Shown here piece after piece: positions 17,519-25,975 of a stretch of DNA of 64,000 nucleotides. The notes under the pieces were generated by a model. That model saw only the letters and a list, made by a program, of their open reading frames with translations. It was not told the DNA's origin and searched no databases. The stretch is from Cyclobacteriaceae bacterium (lineage in GTDB: Bacteria > Bacteroidota > Bacteroidia > Cytophagales > Cyclobacteriaceae): contig CP129487.1 of the NCBI GenBank assembly GCA_030584025.1, positions 2,480,001 through 2,544,000 of the forward strand, in the 5' to 3' direction. The first letter of the stretch is position 1. Every line of letters starts with the position of its first letter. The position numbers were made by a program, and so were the translations under genes.

Positions 17519-19066
17519 ATGCACAACAATTATTACCTATTGCGAAAGCTATCCGCTGAGCTTGAGAAAAGTTTAGCTAGGGCCGTTGTGTCTGAATGTT
17601 TTAGTCAGTCAAAAGATGAACTCATCATAAGGTTTGAAACCCAAACCAAACCATTCTATATTAAAGCCAGTCTGCAATCTGCCTTTTCGTGCTTATCTTT
17701 TCCGGAAGAGTTTAACAGGGCAAGAAGAAACAGCGTAGATCTTTTTCAGGAGTTGATCGGGCTAAAAGTTACAGGGGTACGACAATTCACCAACGAGCGC
17801 TCTTTCTCCGTTCAGTTTGCTGATGATGTAGCGCTTCTGTTTAAAATGCATGGCAACCGGGCAAATCTGGTTTTATTTTCGCAAGCAAGGCCCATCAGTT
17901 TATTCCGTAATCATCTGATGGCGGATGCAGATATCAATCTTGCATTGCTGGATAAAGTAATCGATTGGAGCAGGGAGGCCTTCGAACAAAACATCCATCA
18001 ACTTAGTAAACATTACTTCACGTTTGGCAATGTGATCTGGAATTATGTCAAGCTTCAGGAATTTGAACCTAAATCACCTGACGAAAAATGGGAAATGATT
18101 CAAGGCATTATTCGAAAACTTGAATACCCTACATTTTATATCACCGAACTCAATAAACAGGTAATTCTGAGTTTGGTTGAGATCGGTGAGCCACTACAAT
18201 CTTTTACGTCAGCAAAAGAAGCCTTGCATGAATTTTACAACCTGCATGCCAGGCGTTCAGGCTTTCAAAATGAAAAAGATACTGTGCTTTCGAAACTTCG
18301 CACACAACTAAAAAACGGAGAGGCTTACTTAAAAAAAACTAACGCAAAGTTAGCAGAGATTGAAGCGGATGACCATTATAAACTTTGGGCCGATTTAATC
18401 ATGGCCAATCTTCACCGGATTGAACCAGGTATGAAAAAAGTAGTATTGGAAGATTTCAACACAAGTAAACCCATAGAAATAAAACTCAAAGACGACCTGA
18501 ACGCTCAAAAAAACGCTGCCCTTTACTATCGAAAATCTAAAAACCACCACATCGAAGTCAGCAAACTAAAAGAAGCACTGGAACGTAAGGAGCAGGAAAT
18601 CAGCAAACTCAGTAACTGGATAAACGATGTTGAGCAAATTGAACAAGTAGGTGATTTAAAAACCTTTCTTCGTTCTTCAGGTTTAGTAACGGAGGCCTCA
18701 AAAAAAGAAGCTCCCTTGCCCTACCATGAATTTGAAATGCAGGGCTATAAAATTTGGGTTGGAAAAAGTGCCAAACACAATGACGAACTCACACAACGGT
18801 TTTCCTACAAAGAAGACTTGTGGCTTCATGCCAAAGATGTCAGCGGTTCGCATGTTATTGTAAAATACCAGGCTGGAAAAAATTTCCCCAAACCTGTAAT
18901 TGAAAGAGCCGCTGAATTAGCCGCGTATCATTCAAAACGAAAAACAGAAACCCTTTGCCCGGTGGTTTACACCCCAAAAAAGTTTGTCCGTAAACGCAAA
19001 GGTGATCCACCCGGAACTGTGGTGGTTGAAAAAGAAGAAATCATCCTGGTGCAGCCTAAACTGTAA
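17519..19066 (+). CDS. rqcH: RqcH/NFACT-family ribosome quality control protein
   Basis: 515 residues. The N-terminal NFACT-N part has LIGLKVTGVRQF and FKMHGNRANLVLF, a coiled-coil-rich middle spans about 260-380 (NGEAYLKKTNAKLAEIEADD), and the C-terminal NFACT-R domain has DLWLHAKDVSGSHVIVKY (about 436-453). RqcH binds stalled 50S subunits and recruits Ala-tRNA to add C-terminal alanine tails, marking peptides for degradation. The position of the family's Asp-Arg pair appears to read Glu-Arg (NERSFSVQF). It is somewhat shorter than B. subtilis RqcH. Before the neighbouring IS inserted, its 3' end overlapped the ATPase gene on the opposite strand. Confidence 0.88.
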   Translation: MHNNYYLLRKLSAELEKSLARAVVSECFSQSKDELIIRFETQTKPFYIKASLQSAFSCLSFPEEFNRARRNSVDLFQELIGLKVTGVRQFTNERSFSVQFADDVALLFKMHGNRANLVLFSQARPISLFRNHLMADADINLALLDKVIDWSREAFEQNIHQLSKHYFTFGNVIWNYVKLQEFEPKSPDEKWEMIQGIIRKLEYPTFYITELNKQVILSLVEIGEPLQSFTSAKEALHEFYNLHARRSGFQNEKDTVLSKLRTQLKNGEAYLKKTNAKLAEIEADDHYKLWADLIMANLHRIEPGMKKVVLEDFNTSKPIEIKLKDDLNAQKNAALYYRKSKNHHIEVSKLKEALERKEQEISKLSNWINDVEQIEQVGDLKTFLRSSGLVTEASKKEAPLPYHEFEMQGYKIWVGKSAKHNDELTQRFSYKEDLWLHAKDVSGSHVIVKYQAGKNFPKPVIERAAELAAYHSKRKTETLCPVVYTPKKFVRKRKGDPPGTVVVEKEEIILVQPKL

Positions 19067-19103
19067 CCGGATGTTGTTTTAAGCGATTGGTATAAATTTT
19101 TTA

Positions 19104-19124
19104 CTGATAGTCCGTAAAGATACC
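19104..19124 (+). repeat. Left terminal inverted repeat of the IS
   Basis: Begins CTGATAGTCCGTAA and ends ATACC. The complement of 20072-20092 differs only at the two bases between these blocks. Confidence 0.9.
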
Positions 19125-19182
19125 CAAATGAGACACAAGCTGTCCAAGTCATTTTCGACCTTGTTTTCAAAAGGTAAGGGTT

Positions 19183-20070
19183 ATGAATTTGATCGAGTTT
19201 ATCAAACGGTTCCCCAACGAGCAGTCCTGTCGGGCACACTTTCGGGATTATCGAATGAGTAAAGGGGTTGTGTGTAAAAAGTGTGGCCATAAGGAGCATT
19301 ATTGGCTTGCCGGAAAAGAGCAGTTTCAATGTAAACAGTGCCGGTTCAGAACCACCTTACGGAGCGGCACAGTGCTGGAGAGCGGTAAGTTGCCATTCTG
19401 GTATTGGTACCTGACTATGCACCTAATGAGTTCAACCAAGAAAGGATTTTCAGCGCATGAAATCAGGCGTCAGTTAGGGCATAAACGATATGAGCCTATA
19501 TGGCTGATGATGAAGAAAATACGGACTTTCATGGGCAAGGCAGAGGAAGCAAAAACACTTAAGGGTATGGTGGAATTGGACGATGCCTACTTCAGTACCA
19601 GTACATCCAAACGAGCAAGAAGAAAGCTTAAGCGGGGCAAAGGCAGCCAGAAGAAATCCAAAGTTACGGTCATGGCAGAATCCTTTCCCTTGGAGGTTCA
19701 TGGGCGTAAAGAACGTTATTGTGGCCAATTCAAAATGAAAGTCAACCCTTCTGAGGATCGCCATTCGGCCAACCGGGTAGTAAGCCAGAATATTGATCCC
19801 GATAGCGTGTTGTTCACCGATCAAGCCACCGGCTATGTGGACCTGAAAAGCCTGGTGGATGTGCATGTGAGTTTTAAATCCGATTACGAGGGTGTTAATG
19901 AACTGAAATGGGTTCACATTGCTATCGCTAATGCCAAGAGAACCTTACTGGGTATTTATCATGTCATCAAAGAAAAATACCTTCAGCATTACCTGGATGA
20001 GTTCTGTTTTAAACTCAACAGAAGGTATTCACTCAATCTGTTTGATAATCTTGTCTTTAGCTTAGTTTAG
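19183..20070 (+). CDS. IS1595-family transposase
   Basis: 295 residues. An N-terminal zinc ribbon (CKKCGH at 31-36 and CKQC at 50-53) precedes the DDE-type catalytic domain. Candidate catalytic residues are an Asp in VELDDAYF (133/134), Asp213 in LFTDQATGY, and Asn250 in HIAIANAKRTLLG, giving the DDN form known in this family. The tail LDEFCFKLNRR is the usual family C-terminus. The ATG at 19183 was kept since an earlier ATG (19128) is in another frame and is soon stopped. It lies fully inside the inverted repeats and appears intact. Confidence 0.95.
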   Translation: MNLIEFIKRFPNEQSCRAHFRDYRMSKGVVCKKCGHKEHYWLAGKEQFQCKQCRFRTTLRSGTVLESGKLPFWYWYLTMHLMSSTKKGFSAHEIRRQLGHKRYEPIWLMMKKIRTFMGKAEEAKTLKGMVELDDAYFSTSTSKRARRKLKRGKGSQKKSKVTVMAESFPLEVHGRKERYCGQFKMKVNPSEDRHSANRVVSQNIDPDSVLFTDQATGYVDLKSLVDVHVSFKSDYEGVNELKWVHIAIANAKRTLLGIYHVIKEKYLQHYLDEFCFKLNRRYSLNLFDNLVFSLV

Positions 20071-20071
20071 T

Positions 20072-20092
20072 GGTATGATTACGGACTATCAG
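20072..20092 (-). repeat. Right terminal inverted repeat of the IS
   Basis: Complement of the left repeat with two mismatches. The stop codon of the minus-strand ATPase gene (20079-20081) lies inside it. Confidence 0.9.
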
Positions 20093-22706
20093 AAATTTTT
20101 TTATACAATTCCATCACTACCAAGATGATTGAAGCAGTCGCCAACAACTTAAGCCATTCCGATAAGCTTACCGGTTCAATGTTCAATAAGCTTTGCATAA
20201 ACGGAATATGCATGGAAAGAATGTGAATGCCTTGCGCAACAATAATGGCTATCCAAACAAAATAATTATTGGAGAATGGGATGGAAAACACAGAGGTACG
20301 CTCCGAACGACAATTCAATACATGAAAATTCTGCAATAAAACCATCAACAACAAAATGATATTGCGCGCCTCTGCTTCTGCATAATTAAGATTATTCAAC
20401 AGATGGAACCAAAGTCCGAACGTGAGCAACATCATCACCGAACCAGAAATTAGGGTTTGTGTGATCATGAGTCTGTCGAAAATTCCTTGGGCAGGTTTAC
20501 GGGGCGGTTCATTCAATACATGTCTTTCGCCTTTCTCAAATGCAAGGGCAACATCCTGCGCGCCATTGGTTACCAGGTTTAACCAAAGCAACTGAACGGG
20601 CAAAAAAGGAAGCGGCAAACCGGTAAGCAAAGCCATAAACACCATTATGATTTCGGCTGCCCCGGTAGAAATTAACATGTAAATAATTTTGCGAAGATTG
20701 CCGTATGTGTACCGACCTTCTTCAATGCCGGCCGCCAATGATGAAAAGTTATTATCGGTAATGATAATGCTGGCTGATTCTTTGGCCACATCACTTCCAT
20801 AGCCCATGGCCACACCAATGTTGGCCGTTTTCAAAGCAGGCGCATCATTCACACCGTCTCCGGTTACGGCAGCAAAATTTCCCTGCACCCGAACCGCTTC
20901 TATAATTTGTTGCTTTTGCAAGGGACTCACCCGCGCAAAAACACTTTTTCCCGAGAGCCGCTGATGAAACGCAGTGTCATCCTTTCCTTTACTCAAGCCC
21001 AATTGATCGCCCGTGATTACATCATCCTTTGATGCAGCTATTCCTAATTCATTGGCAATAAACAATGCTGTAGCCGGATGATCTCCTGTAATCATGCTCA
21101 CCTGTATACCCGCCTGGTGACAGAACTCAACTGCGCCCTTTGCTTCCGGTTTAAGTGGATCAATTAGGGCTACCAATCCCAGTAAGTTTAAATTCTTAAG
21201 CGCTAAAGAAGCTTCAACCTCCCCTGACGCTACTGCCAATACCCGAAAACCCTGTGCGGCCAGTTGATTGGTTTGTTGAAAAAGTATCTCGTGATGGTTA
21301 CCAACGCACAGTGGCACAAGTGCTTCGACTGCACCCTTTATTGCAGCAAACGTTTTACCTGCCTTATTGTAAATAGTTGCCGCATATTTACGATCTGATT
21401 CAAATGGAATTTCCCTGACAACATGCACTGCGTTGCGGACATTCTCCAATTTATAGCCGCGTTTAATCCCCAATGCCAAAAAAGCCACATCAATGGCATC
21501 CCCCTGATGCTCCCAACCCGATCCATGCTTAATCAACTCAGCCTCGTTACACAACACGCCCGCTTCAACAAGGTCGTCTAGCATTTGTGCCGTATCACCT
21601 TCATGAATCAAATCACCAGATAATACTCCATCTCCATTATATCCTGCCCCACTCACATCAACTTGGGCGCCATTGGCAAGTAAAATTTTCTTCACGGTTT
21701 GTTGATCAACCGTTAAGGTTCCGGTTTTATCCGTGCCGATATAATTACAACTTCCCAATCCTTCAACAGCAGAAAGTTTTCTTATAATGACATTACGCTT
21801 TGCCATCCTACTTGTTCCGATTGAAAGCGCAACGGTCATGGCAATTGGCAGCCCTTCCGGTATGGCCGAAACAGCAACCGCAACAGCAACAAAGAAAATA
21901 TCTATCAAAGGTATTCCCTGATAGAATCCGATCAGAAAAATCAGGATACAAGCCACCAATACAATCAAGCTTACCCGTTTGGCAAACCGGCTCATTCGCC
22001 TCATCAGTGGCGTTTCCTCTTGTCGGGTTTCGCTTACTGTTTTTGCGATTTTTCCAATCTCCGTTTGTAAACCGGTTGCCACCACCAGCCCACGGCCCCG
22101 GCCACTCATCACCGTAGTACCAGCAAAAAGCATATTTACCTGATCACCCAATGCAAGCTCACCGCTTCCCACTACCTGCGGATTCTTTTCAATCGGCAAT
22201 GATTCACCGGTGAGTATGGCCTCTTCGGTTCGTAAGTTGTTGGAGGAGATTAATCGCAAATCAGCAGGCACCCGCATACCCGATTCCATTAGGACAACAT
22301 CTCCCGGTACCAGCTGTTCCGCATCCAATAAAATCGAATTGCCATCGCGCAATACTTTGGCCTTTGTTTTCACAAGTTGTTGCAATGCGGCAGCATTGGT
22401 TTCTGCTTTCCACTCTTGATAAGTCCCCAGTATGGCATTGATCATGATGATCAGAAAAATGAACCCTGCATCTTCATGCTCACCAATTAATACTGATACA
22501 GCACCGGCTGCAATGAGTACATAAATCAGCGGACTTGTAAATTGATGCAGCACCACCTTTAGAAAAGTAACCTGCTTACCATGAGGTAATACATTCAATC
22601 CATAGCGTTTTAGCCGACTGTTTGCTTCTGATGAACTCAGGCCATCAAATGAAGTTGAGAACGTATCAAAAAGCTCGTTTATGGATTGGTGAAAAAACTG
22701 ATTCAT
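20079..22706 (-). CDS. P2-type cation-transporting ATPase, IS-altered C-terminus
   Basis: 875 residues. N-terminal cation-ATPase domain (about 1-70), actuator TGES (166-169), transmembrane PEGLP (283-287), phosphorylation motif DKTGTLT (326-332), and a hinge TGDGVNDAPAL. About ten membrane segments. The PEGLP motif and N-domain place it in P2 (Ca2+/Mn2+ or Na+/K+-like) pumps; ion specificity is not determined. The last residues SDSP and the stop come from the IS1595 inverted repeat. Removing the IS and one copy of the duplication restores an open frame that adds YTNRLKQHPVTV after MELYKKI and stops at 19056, overlapping rqcH. Activity is probably kept because only the extreme tail is changed. 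Confidence 0.93.
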   Translation of the reverse strand: MNQFFHQSINELFDTFSTSFDGLSSSEANSRLKRYGLNVLPHGKQVTFLKVVLHQFTSPLIYVLIAAGAVSVLIGEHEDAGFIFLIIMINAILGTYQEWKAETNAAALQQLVKTKAKVLRDGNSILLDAEQLVPGDVVLMESGMRVPADLRLISSNNLRTEEAILTGESLPIEKNPQVVGSGELALGDQVNMLFAGTTVMSGRGRGLVVATGLQTEIGKIAKTVSETRQEETPLMRRMSRFAKRVSLIVLVACILIFLIGFYQGIPLIDIFFVAVAVAVSAIPEGLPIAMTVALSIGTSRMAKRNVIIRKLSAVEGLGSCNYIGTDKTGTLTVDQQTVKKILLANGAQVDVSGAGYNGDGVLSGDLIHEGDTAQMLDDLVEAGVLCNEAELIKHGSGWEHQGDAIDVAFLALGIKRGYKLENVRNAVHVVREIPFESDRKYAATIYNKAGKTFAAIKGAVEALVPLCVGNHHEILFQQTNQLAAQGFRVLAVASGEVEASLALKNLNLLGLVALIDPLKPEAKGAVEFCHQAGIQVSMITGDHPATALFIANELGIAASKDDVITGDQLGLSKGKDDTAFHQRLSGKSVFARVSPLQKQQIIEAVRVQGNFAAVTGDGVNDAPALKTANIGVAMGYGSDVAKESASIIITDNNFSSLAAGIEEGRYTYGNLRKIIYMLISTGAAEIIMVFMALLTGLPLPFLPVQLLWLNLVTNGAQDVALAFEKGERHVLNEPPRKPAQGIFDRLMITQTLISGSVMMLLTFGLWFHLLNNLNYAEAEARNIILLLMVLLQNFHVLNCRSERTSVFSIPFSNNYFVWIAIIVAQGIHILSMHIPFMQSLLNIEPVSLSEWLKLLATASIILVVMELYKKISDSP

Positions 22707-22871
22707 TGTGGCTTACTTTCCATGGGTACGATTTCTCAAATATACATGGGTTAGTCAAGCTGGCCATGTGATGATTATCAGGTAGTGTGCTGACCAGTAT
22801 CATAAAAATTTAGCAGTAAAAACAGGTACTTGAACGTATAATCTTAGGACGCTCAGAAAACCAAAATTGTT

Positions 22872-23693
22872 ATGAAACGCATACTCATTCCAACCGACTT
22901 TTCTGCCTGTGCAAAAAATGCATTAAAGGTTGGTTCCGAATTGGCCGCTGAACTAAAGGCTGAAATTTTATTGCTTCATGTAATTTATACAACAAATGGA
23001 TTGGAGAAACTACCTGAAAATTTTATCAACTATCCAGAATTAAAGAATGTTGTAAACAAGGCCAGGCAACACCTCAAGAAAGATCAGGAACAATACGAGA
23101 AAATAACCATCACCACACAATTGGAAATCGGCACTCCCTTTCAGGTGATAATCACTACAGCTAAAAAGTGGAAAGCTGACTTGATCATTATGGGTTCACA
23201 TGGCACAGCCGAAAAGAATCATCCGTTTGTTGGTTCCAACGCGCAGAAAGTTTTGCGAGGTGCCGATTGCCCGGTGCTGTCGGTACAGAAAAATCACACG
23301 CTTAAAAATCTGAAACGATTAACTTTTGCATCAAACTTTGAAGATGGTTGTGAAAAAGCTGCCGCAGGAATCATGGAATTTGCTCAAACGGTAAAAGCTC
23401 AGGTTCAACTACTCTATGTAAATACCCCCATTAATTTCAAAGACACACACTATATCCAGGAAAGATTCAAGTGGTTTGAAAAGAAAAATAACAAGTTAAA
23501 ATTTACACAGGCCATTCATTGCGACTACGATGTACATCGTGGTATTGCACATTTCCTTGCGGATGAAAAGCAAGGAATTGCCGGCATTGTTACGCGAACA
23601 CGTAAGGGACTACCCACTTATACGTTGGGCATTGCCGAAAGTGTAACCTATCACAGTCCGGTACCCGTACTCAGTGTAAATTACACCAAATAA
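22872..23693 (+). CDS. Tandem universal stress protein
   Basis: 273 residues with two UspA-like domains (about 1-140 and 148-273). The first has the ATP-binding pattern G-2x-G-9x-G-S/T in MGSHGTAEKNHPFVGSN, followed by DCPVLSV. The second ends SPVPVLSV but lacks the glycine pattern, so it may be structural. Cytoplasmic. It converges with pyruvate kinase, 7 bases apart, and is divergent from the P-type ATPase across a 165-base gap, which should hold both promoters. Bacteroidota often place such proteins next to cation pumps; a functional link is inference. Confidence 0.9.
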   Translation: MKRILIPTDFSACAKNALKVGSELAAELKAEILLLHVIYTTNGLEKLPENFINYPELKNVVNKARQHLKKDQEQYEKITITTQLEIGTPFQVIITTAKKWKADLIIMGSHGTAEKNHPFVGSNAQKVLRGADCPVLSVQKNHTLKNLKRLTFASNFEDGCEKAAAGIMEFAQTVKAQVQLLYVNTPINFKDTHYIQERFKWFEKKNNKLKFTQAIHCDYDVHRGIAHFLADEKQGIAGIVTRTRKGLPTYTLGIAESVTYHSPVPVLSVNYTK

Positions 23694-23700
23694 CAGTAAC

Positions 23701-25128
23701 CTATTTTACGATATTAATCTTCAGGGTATTGGTACGCTGACGTTCCTGAATGGGCATACTGGCCATCGTGATGAAAATGTCACCGCTTTGTACATGCCCT
23801 TCTTTTTTCAGGATGGATTCTACATCAGCAATAGTCTCATCTGTTGAATTTACCTTGTTGTAGTGATAACCCCGGGCACCCCACACCAGGTTGATGGTAT
23901 TGATCAGGTACTTGTTACTGGTAAAAACAAAAATATTGGTATTCGGTCGGTATGAAGATGATTTAAATGCTGTGTAACCCGAAGCTGTCATACCCACAAT
24001 GGCTTTTGCGCCAACATCCTTTGCCAACTTACAGGCAGCCAACACGAGGCTGTCGTTGATGTATACCGGAGATTTTGGGTCTACTTCCCGGAAACGGTAA
24101 TACAACTTTTCATTTTTCTCCACCGATGCAATTGTACGCACCATACTGCGCACCACTTCAATGGGGTATTTACCTGCTGCTGTTTCCGCAGAGAGCATCA
24201 CGGCATCAGCCCCGTCCATTACGGCATTGGCAACGTCATTTGTCTCTGCACGTGTAGGACGCGGATTTTCAATCATGCTCTCCATCATCTGCGTGGCTAC
24301 AATTACCGGCTTGGCCGCGGCATTGCATTTCTCTACCAGCATTTTTTGAACCATCGGCACTTCTTCCAACCAGATCTCCACACCTAAATCGCCACGCGCT
24401 ACCATCACGGCATCGGTAGCCGCAATAATCTCATCAATGTTGCTCAGCGCTTCGGGCTTTTCAATCTTGGCCACAATGCGCGAAAGCGACTGATGCTCTT
24501 CCAGAATGCTTCTCAAAATTTTTATATCCTGCGCCTTACGCACAAACGAAAGTGCAATCCAGTCCAGGTTGTTCTTAATCCCGAATTCAAGATCTTTTAA
24601 ATCTTTTTCCGTAAGTGATGGTGCCGATACTTTGGTAAAGGGCATGTTTATTCCCTTGCGTGATTTCAACGGGCCACCGTATACAACTTCGGTTACCACA
24701 TCAATATCACGAACTTCCTTCACTTTCAATTCAATCTTACCGTCATCCACCAGTATCACATCACCCTTCTTCACATCTTTAGGTAGTTGCTGGTACGATG
24801 TACTGGCAATTTCACGGTTCCCTTTCAACTGCCTCGTGGTAATGATAAACTCCTGACCTCGCTCCAACACTACATCCGCCTCAACTTCCTGCACGCGAAT
24901 TTTAGGGCCTTGCAAATCCAAAAGCAACGCAACCGTTGAGCCAAGTTCTTCATTCAACTCACGAACGGTATTGATCACTTTTTGGTGATCCTCATGAGAA
25001 CCATGTGAGAAATTCAAACGAAACACATCAACGCCCTCTTTGATGAGCGCGCGAAGCATCTCGCGTGAGTTGGAGGCAGGACCTACAGTGGCAACAATTT
25101 TGGTTTTATTGTACGATATCATTTCCAT
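23701..25128 (-). CDS. pyk: Pyruvate kinase
   Basis: 475 residues, single-unit type without a C-terminal PEP-utiliser extension. The N-terminal KIVATVGPASNSREML and RLNFSHGSHEDH form the active-site region. KIEKPEAL and MVARGDLGVEI carry the substrate/metal glutamate and aspartate. The C-terminal regulatory domain ends with the beta-strand TNTLKINIVK. It makes ATP and pyruvate from phosphoenolpyruvate in the last glycolytic step. The ORF begins MEM; either of the first two Met (25128 or 25122) could be the start. A TAACTTTG box upstream lies inside the end of the neighbouring gene. Confidence 0.98.
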   Translation of the reverse strand: MEMISYNKTKIVATVGPASNSREMLRALIKEGVDVFRLNFSHGSHEDHQKVINTVRELNEELGSTVALLLDLQGPKIRVQEVEADVVLERGQEFIITTRQLKGNREIASTSYQQLPKDVKKGDVILVDDGKIELKVKEVRDIDVVTEVVYGGPLKSRKGINMPFTKVSAPSLTEKDLKDLEFGIKNNLDWIALSFVRKAQDIKILRSILEEHQSLSRIVAKIEKPEALSNIDEIIAATDAVMVARGDLGVEIWLEEVPMVQKMLVEKCNAAAKPVIVATQMMESMIENPRPTRAETNDVANAVMDGADAVMLSAETAAGKYPIEVVRSMVRTIASVEKNEKLYYRFREVDPKSPVYINDSLVLAACKLAKDVGAKAIVGMTASGYTAFKSSSYRPNTNIFVFTSNKYLINTINLVWGARGYHYNKVNSTDETIADVESILKKEGHVQSGDIFITMASMPIQERQRTNTLKINIVK

Positions 25129-25164
25129 GTTTACGAAATTCTAAAAAGGTTGTGGGTACGGGTG

Positions 25165-25587
25165 TTAAAAAACAAAGTTACTTCTCGACTTTAACGAATC
25201 AGCCGCTATGGGAGCTACCAGTTCAATGGAAGGAATTTCTTTTATCGCTTGCAGAACCATAGAAGTAAAATTAACATCTTCTGATGCTGTCAAAAGTATA
25301 AAATCAAAACGAGGAAATTCAGGCACCAGAAAATACTTTCCGGTCTCGTAATCGATAGGTTTGTTTTTAAACAGTTTCAATCGATTGAGACGCGTTTCAT
25401 ATGCATAAAAAGAAAAATATCGTTCCTCCTGATTTTTGAATCCAACCGCCAGATCGGGCTGCCGCACAAGCTTTACACCCAGTTTCTGATTAATCTCCCA
25501 GGCCAGTTTATAACCTTTCAAAGCCGAGATAATGCCGGCCAGTTCGAAGTCGAAATCATACTCAATAACCAGCTTGGTTTTCTTCAT
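25165..25587 (-). CDS. IPExxxVDY-family protein
   Basis: 140 residues, soluble. The segment FLVPEFPRFDFIL (about 87-99) corresponds to the family's I-P-E-x-x-x-V-D-Y hallmark with conservative changes. The N-terminal half has an alpha/beta pattern with YDFDFELAGIISALKGYKLA. The family occurs in Bacteroidota, typically beside pyruvate kinase or acpP as here; its function is unknown. It is co-directional with pyk (36-base gap) and divergent from acpP. Confidence 0.8.
   Translation of the reverse strand: MKKTKLVIEYDFDFELAGIISALKGYKLAWEINQKLGVKLVRQPDLAVGFKNQEERYFSFYAYETRLNRLKLFKNKPIDYETGKYFLVPEFPRFDFILLTASEDVNFTSMVLQAIKEIPSIELVAPIAADSLKSRSNFVF
25173..25180 (-). promoter_or_regulatory. -7 box TAACTTTG, possible pyk promoter
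   Basis: Exact TAnnTTTG match on the minus strand, 45 bases before the pyk start and inside the last codons of the IPExxxVDY gene. It would allow pyk to be transcribed alone. Confidence 0.4.
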
Positions 25588-25638
25588 TTCCGGTGCAATT
25601 TCAGCGGGTTTTGGGCATATCGGCCCGGATTAAAAAAG

Positions 25639-25670
25639 TTTGACAATATTGCAGTAAATATCTTTCTTTG
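25639..25670 (+). promoter_or_regulatory. acpP promoter region
   Basis: TTTG at 25639-25642 could serve as the -33 part. Downstream are two overlapping seven-of-eight matches to TAnnTTTG: TATCTTTC (25659-25666, 16-base spacer) and TTTCTTTG (25663-25670, 20-base spacer). Either gives a leader of about 30 bases before the acpP ATG. Confidence 0.45.
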
Positions 25671-25702
25671 CAGGGATTTTTAAATCTTAAAACCTTAAAA
25701 AC

Positions 25703-25942
25703 ATGTCTGAAATCGCACAAAAAGTAAAACAGATTATCATCGACAAACTCGGTGTTGAAGAATCTGAAGTTACTCCTGAAGCAAGCTTTACCAACGACCT
25801 TGGCGCTGACTCCCTTGATACTGTTGAACTGATTATGGAGTTCGAAAAGGAATTCAACATTTCTATTCCTGACGATCAGGCCGAAAACATTTCTACCGTT
25901 GGCCAGGCGATCTCTTACCTGGAACAGAACGTTAAGAAGTAA
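25703..25942 (+). CDS. acpP: Acyl carrier protein
   Basis: 79 residues, acidic, four-helix. The phosphopantetheine attachment Ser37 lies in LGADSLDTVELI. It carries growing acyl chains in type II fatty acid synthesis. It is followed 33 bases later by fabF and then rnc, the common bacterial acpP-fabF-rnc order. Strongly acidic composition and length match the family. Confidence 0.99.
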   Translation: MSEIAQKVKQIIIDKLGVEESEVTPEASFTNDLGADSLDTVELIMEFEKEFNISIPDDQAENISTVGQAISYLEQNVKK

Positions 25943-25975
25943 GACGACCTTTTACCTCACGCACATTTTTTACGT

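Larger units (their letters stand above)
19103..20093 (+). mobile_element. Complete IS1595-family (ISXO2-like) element, 991 bp
   Basis: Bounded by near-perfect inverted repeats (19104-19124 and 20072-20092, 19 of 21 positions matching, both beginning CTGATAGTCCGTAA read inward). Taking A19103 and A20093 as outer bases, both flanks carry the 8-bp direct repeat AATTTTTT (19095-19102 and 20094-20101), the duplication length of IS1595 elements. The homopolymeric T tract makes the exact border uncertain by one base. It holds a single transposase gene with no frameshift, so it may be active. It inserted at the 3' ends of the convergent rqcH and ATPase genes and changed the ATPase C-terminus. Confidence 0.88.

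Noticed and set aside
19474..19917. 147-residue minus-strand ORF inside the transposase
   Set aside because: Shadow frame of the transposase; no family signature.
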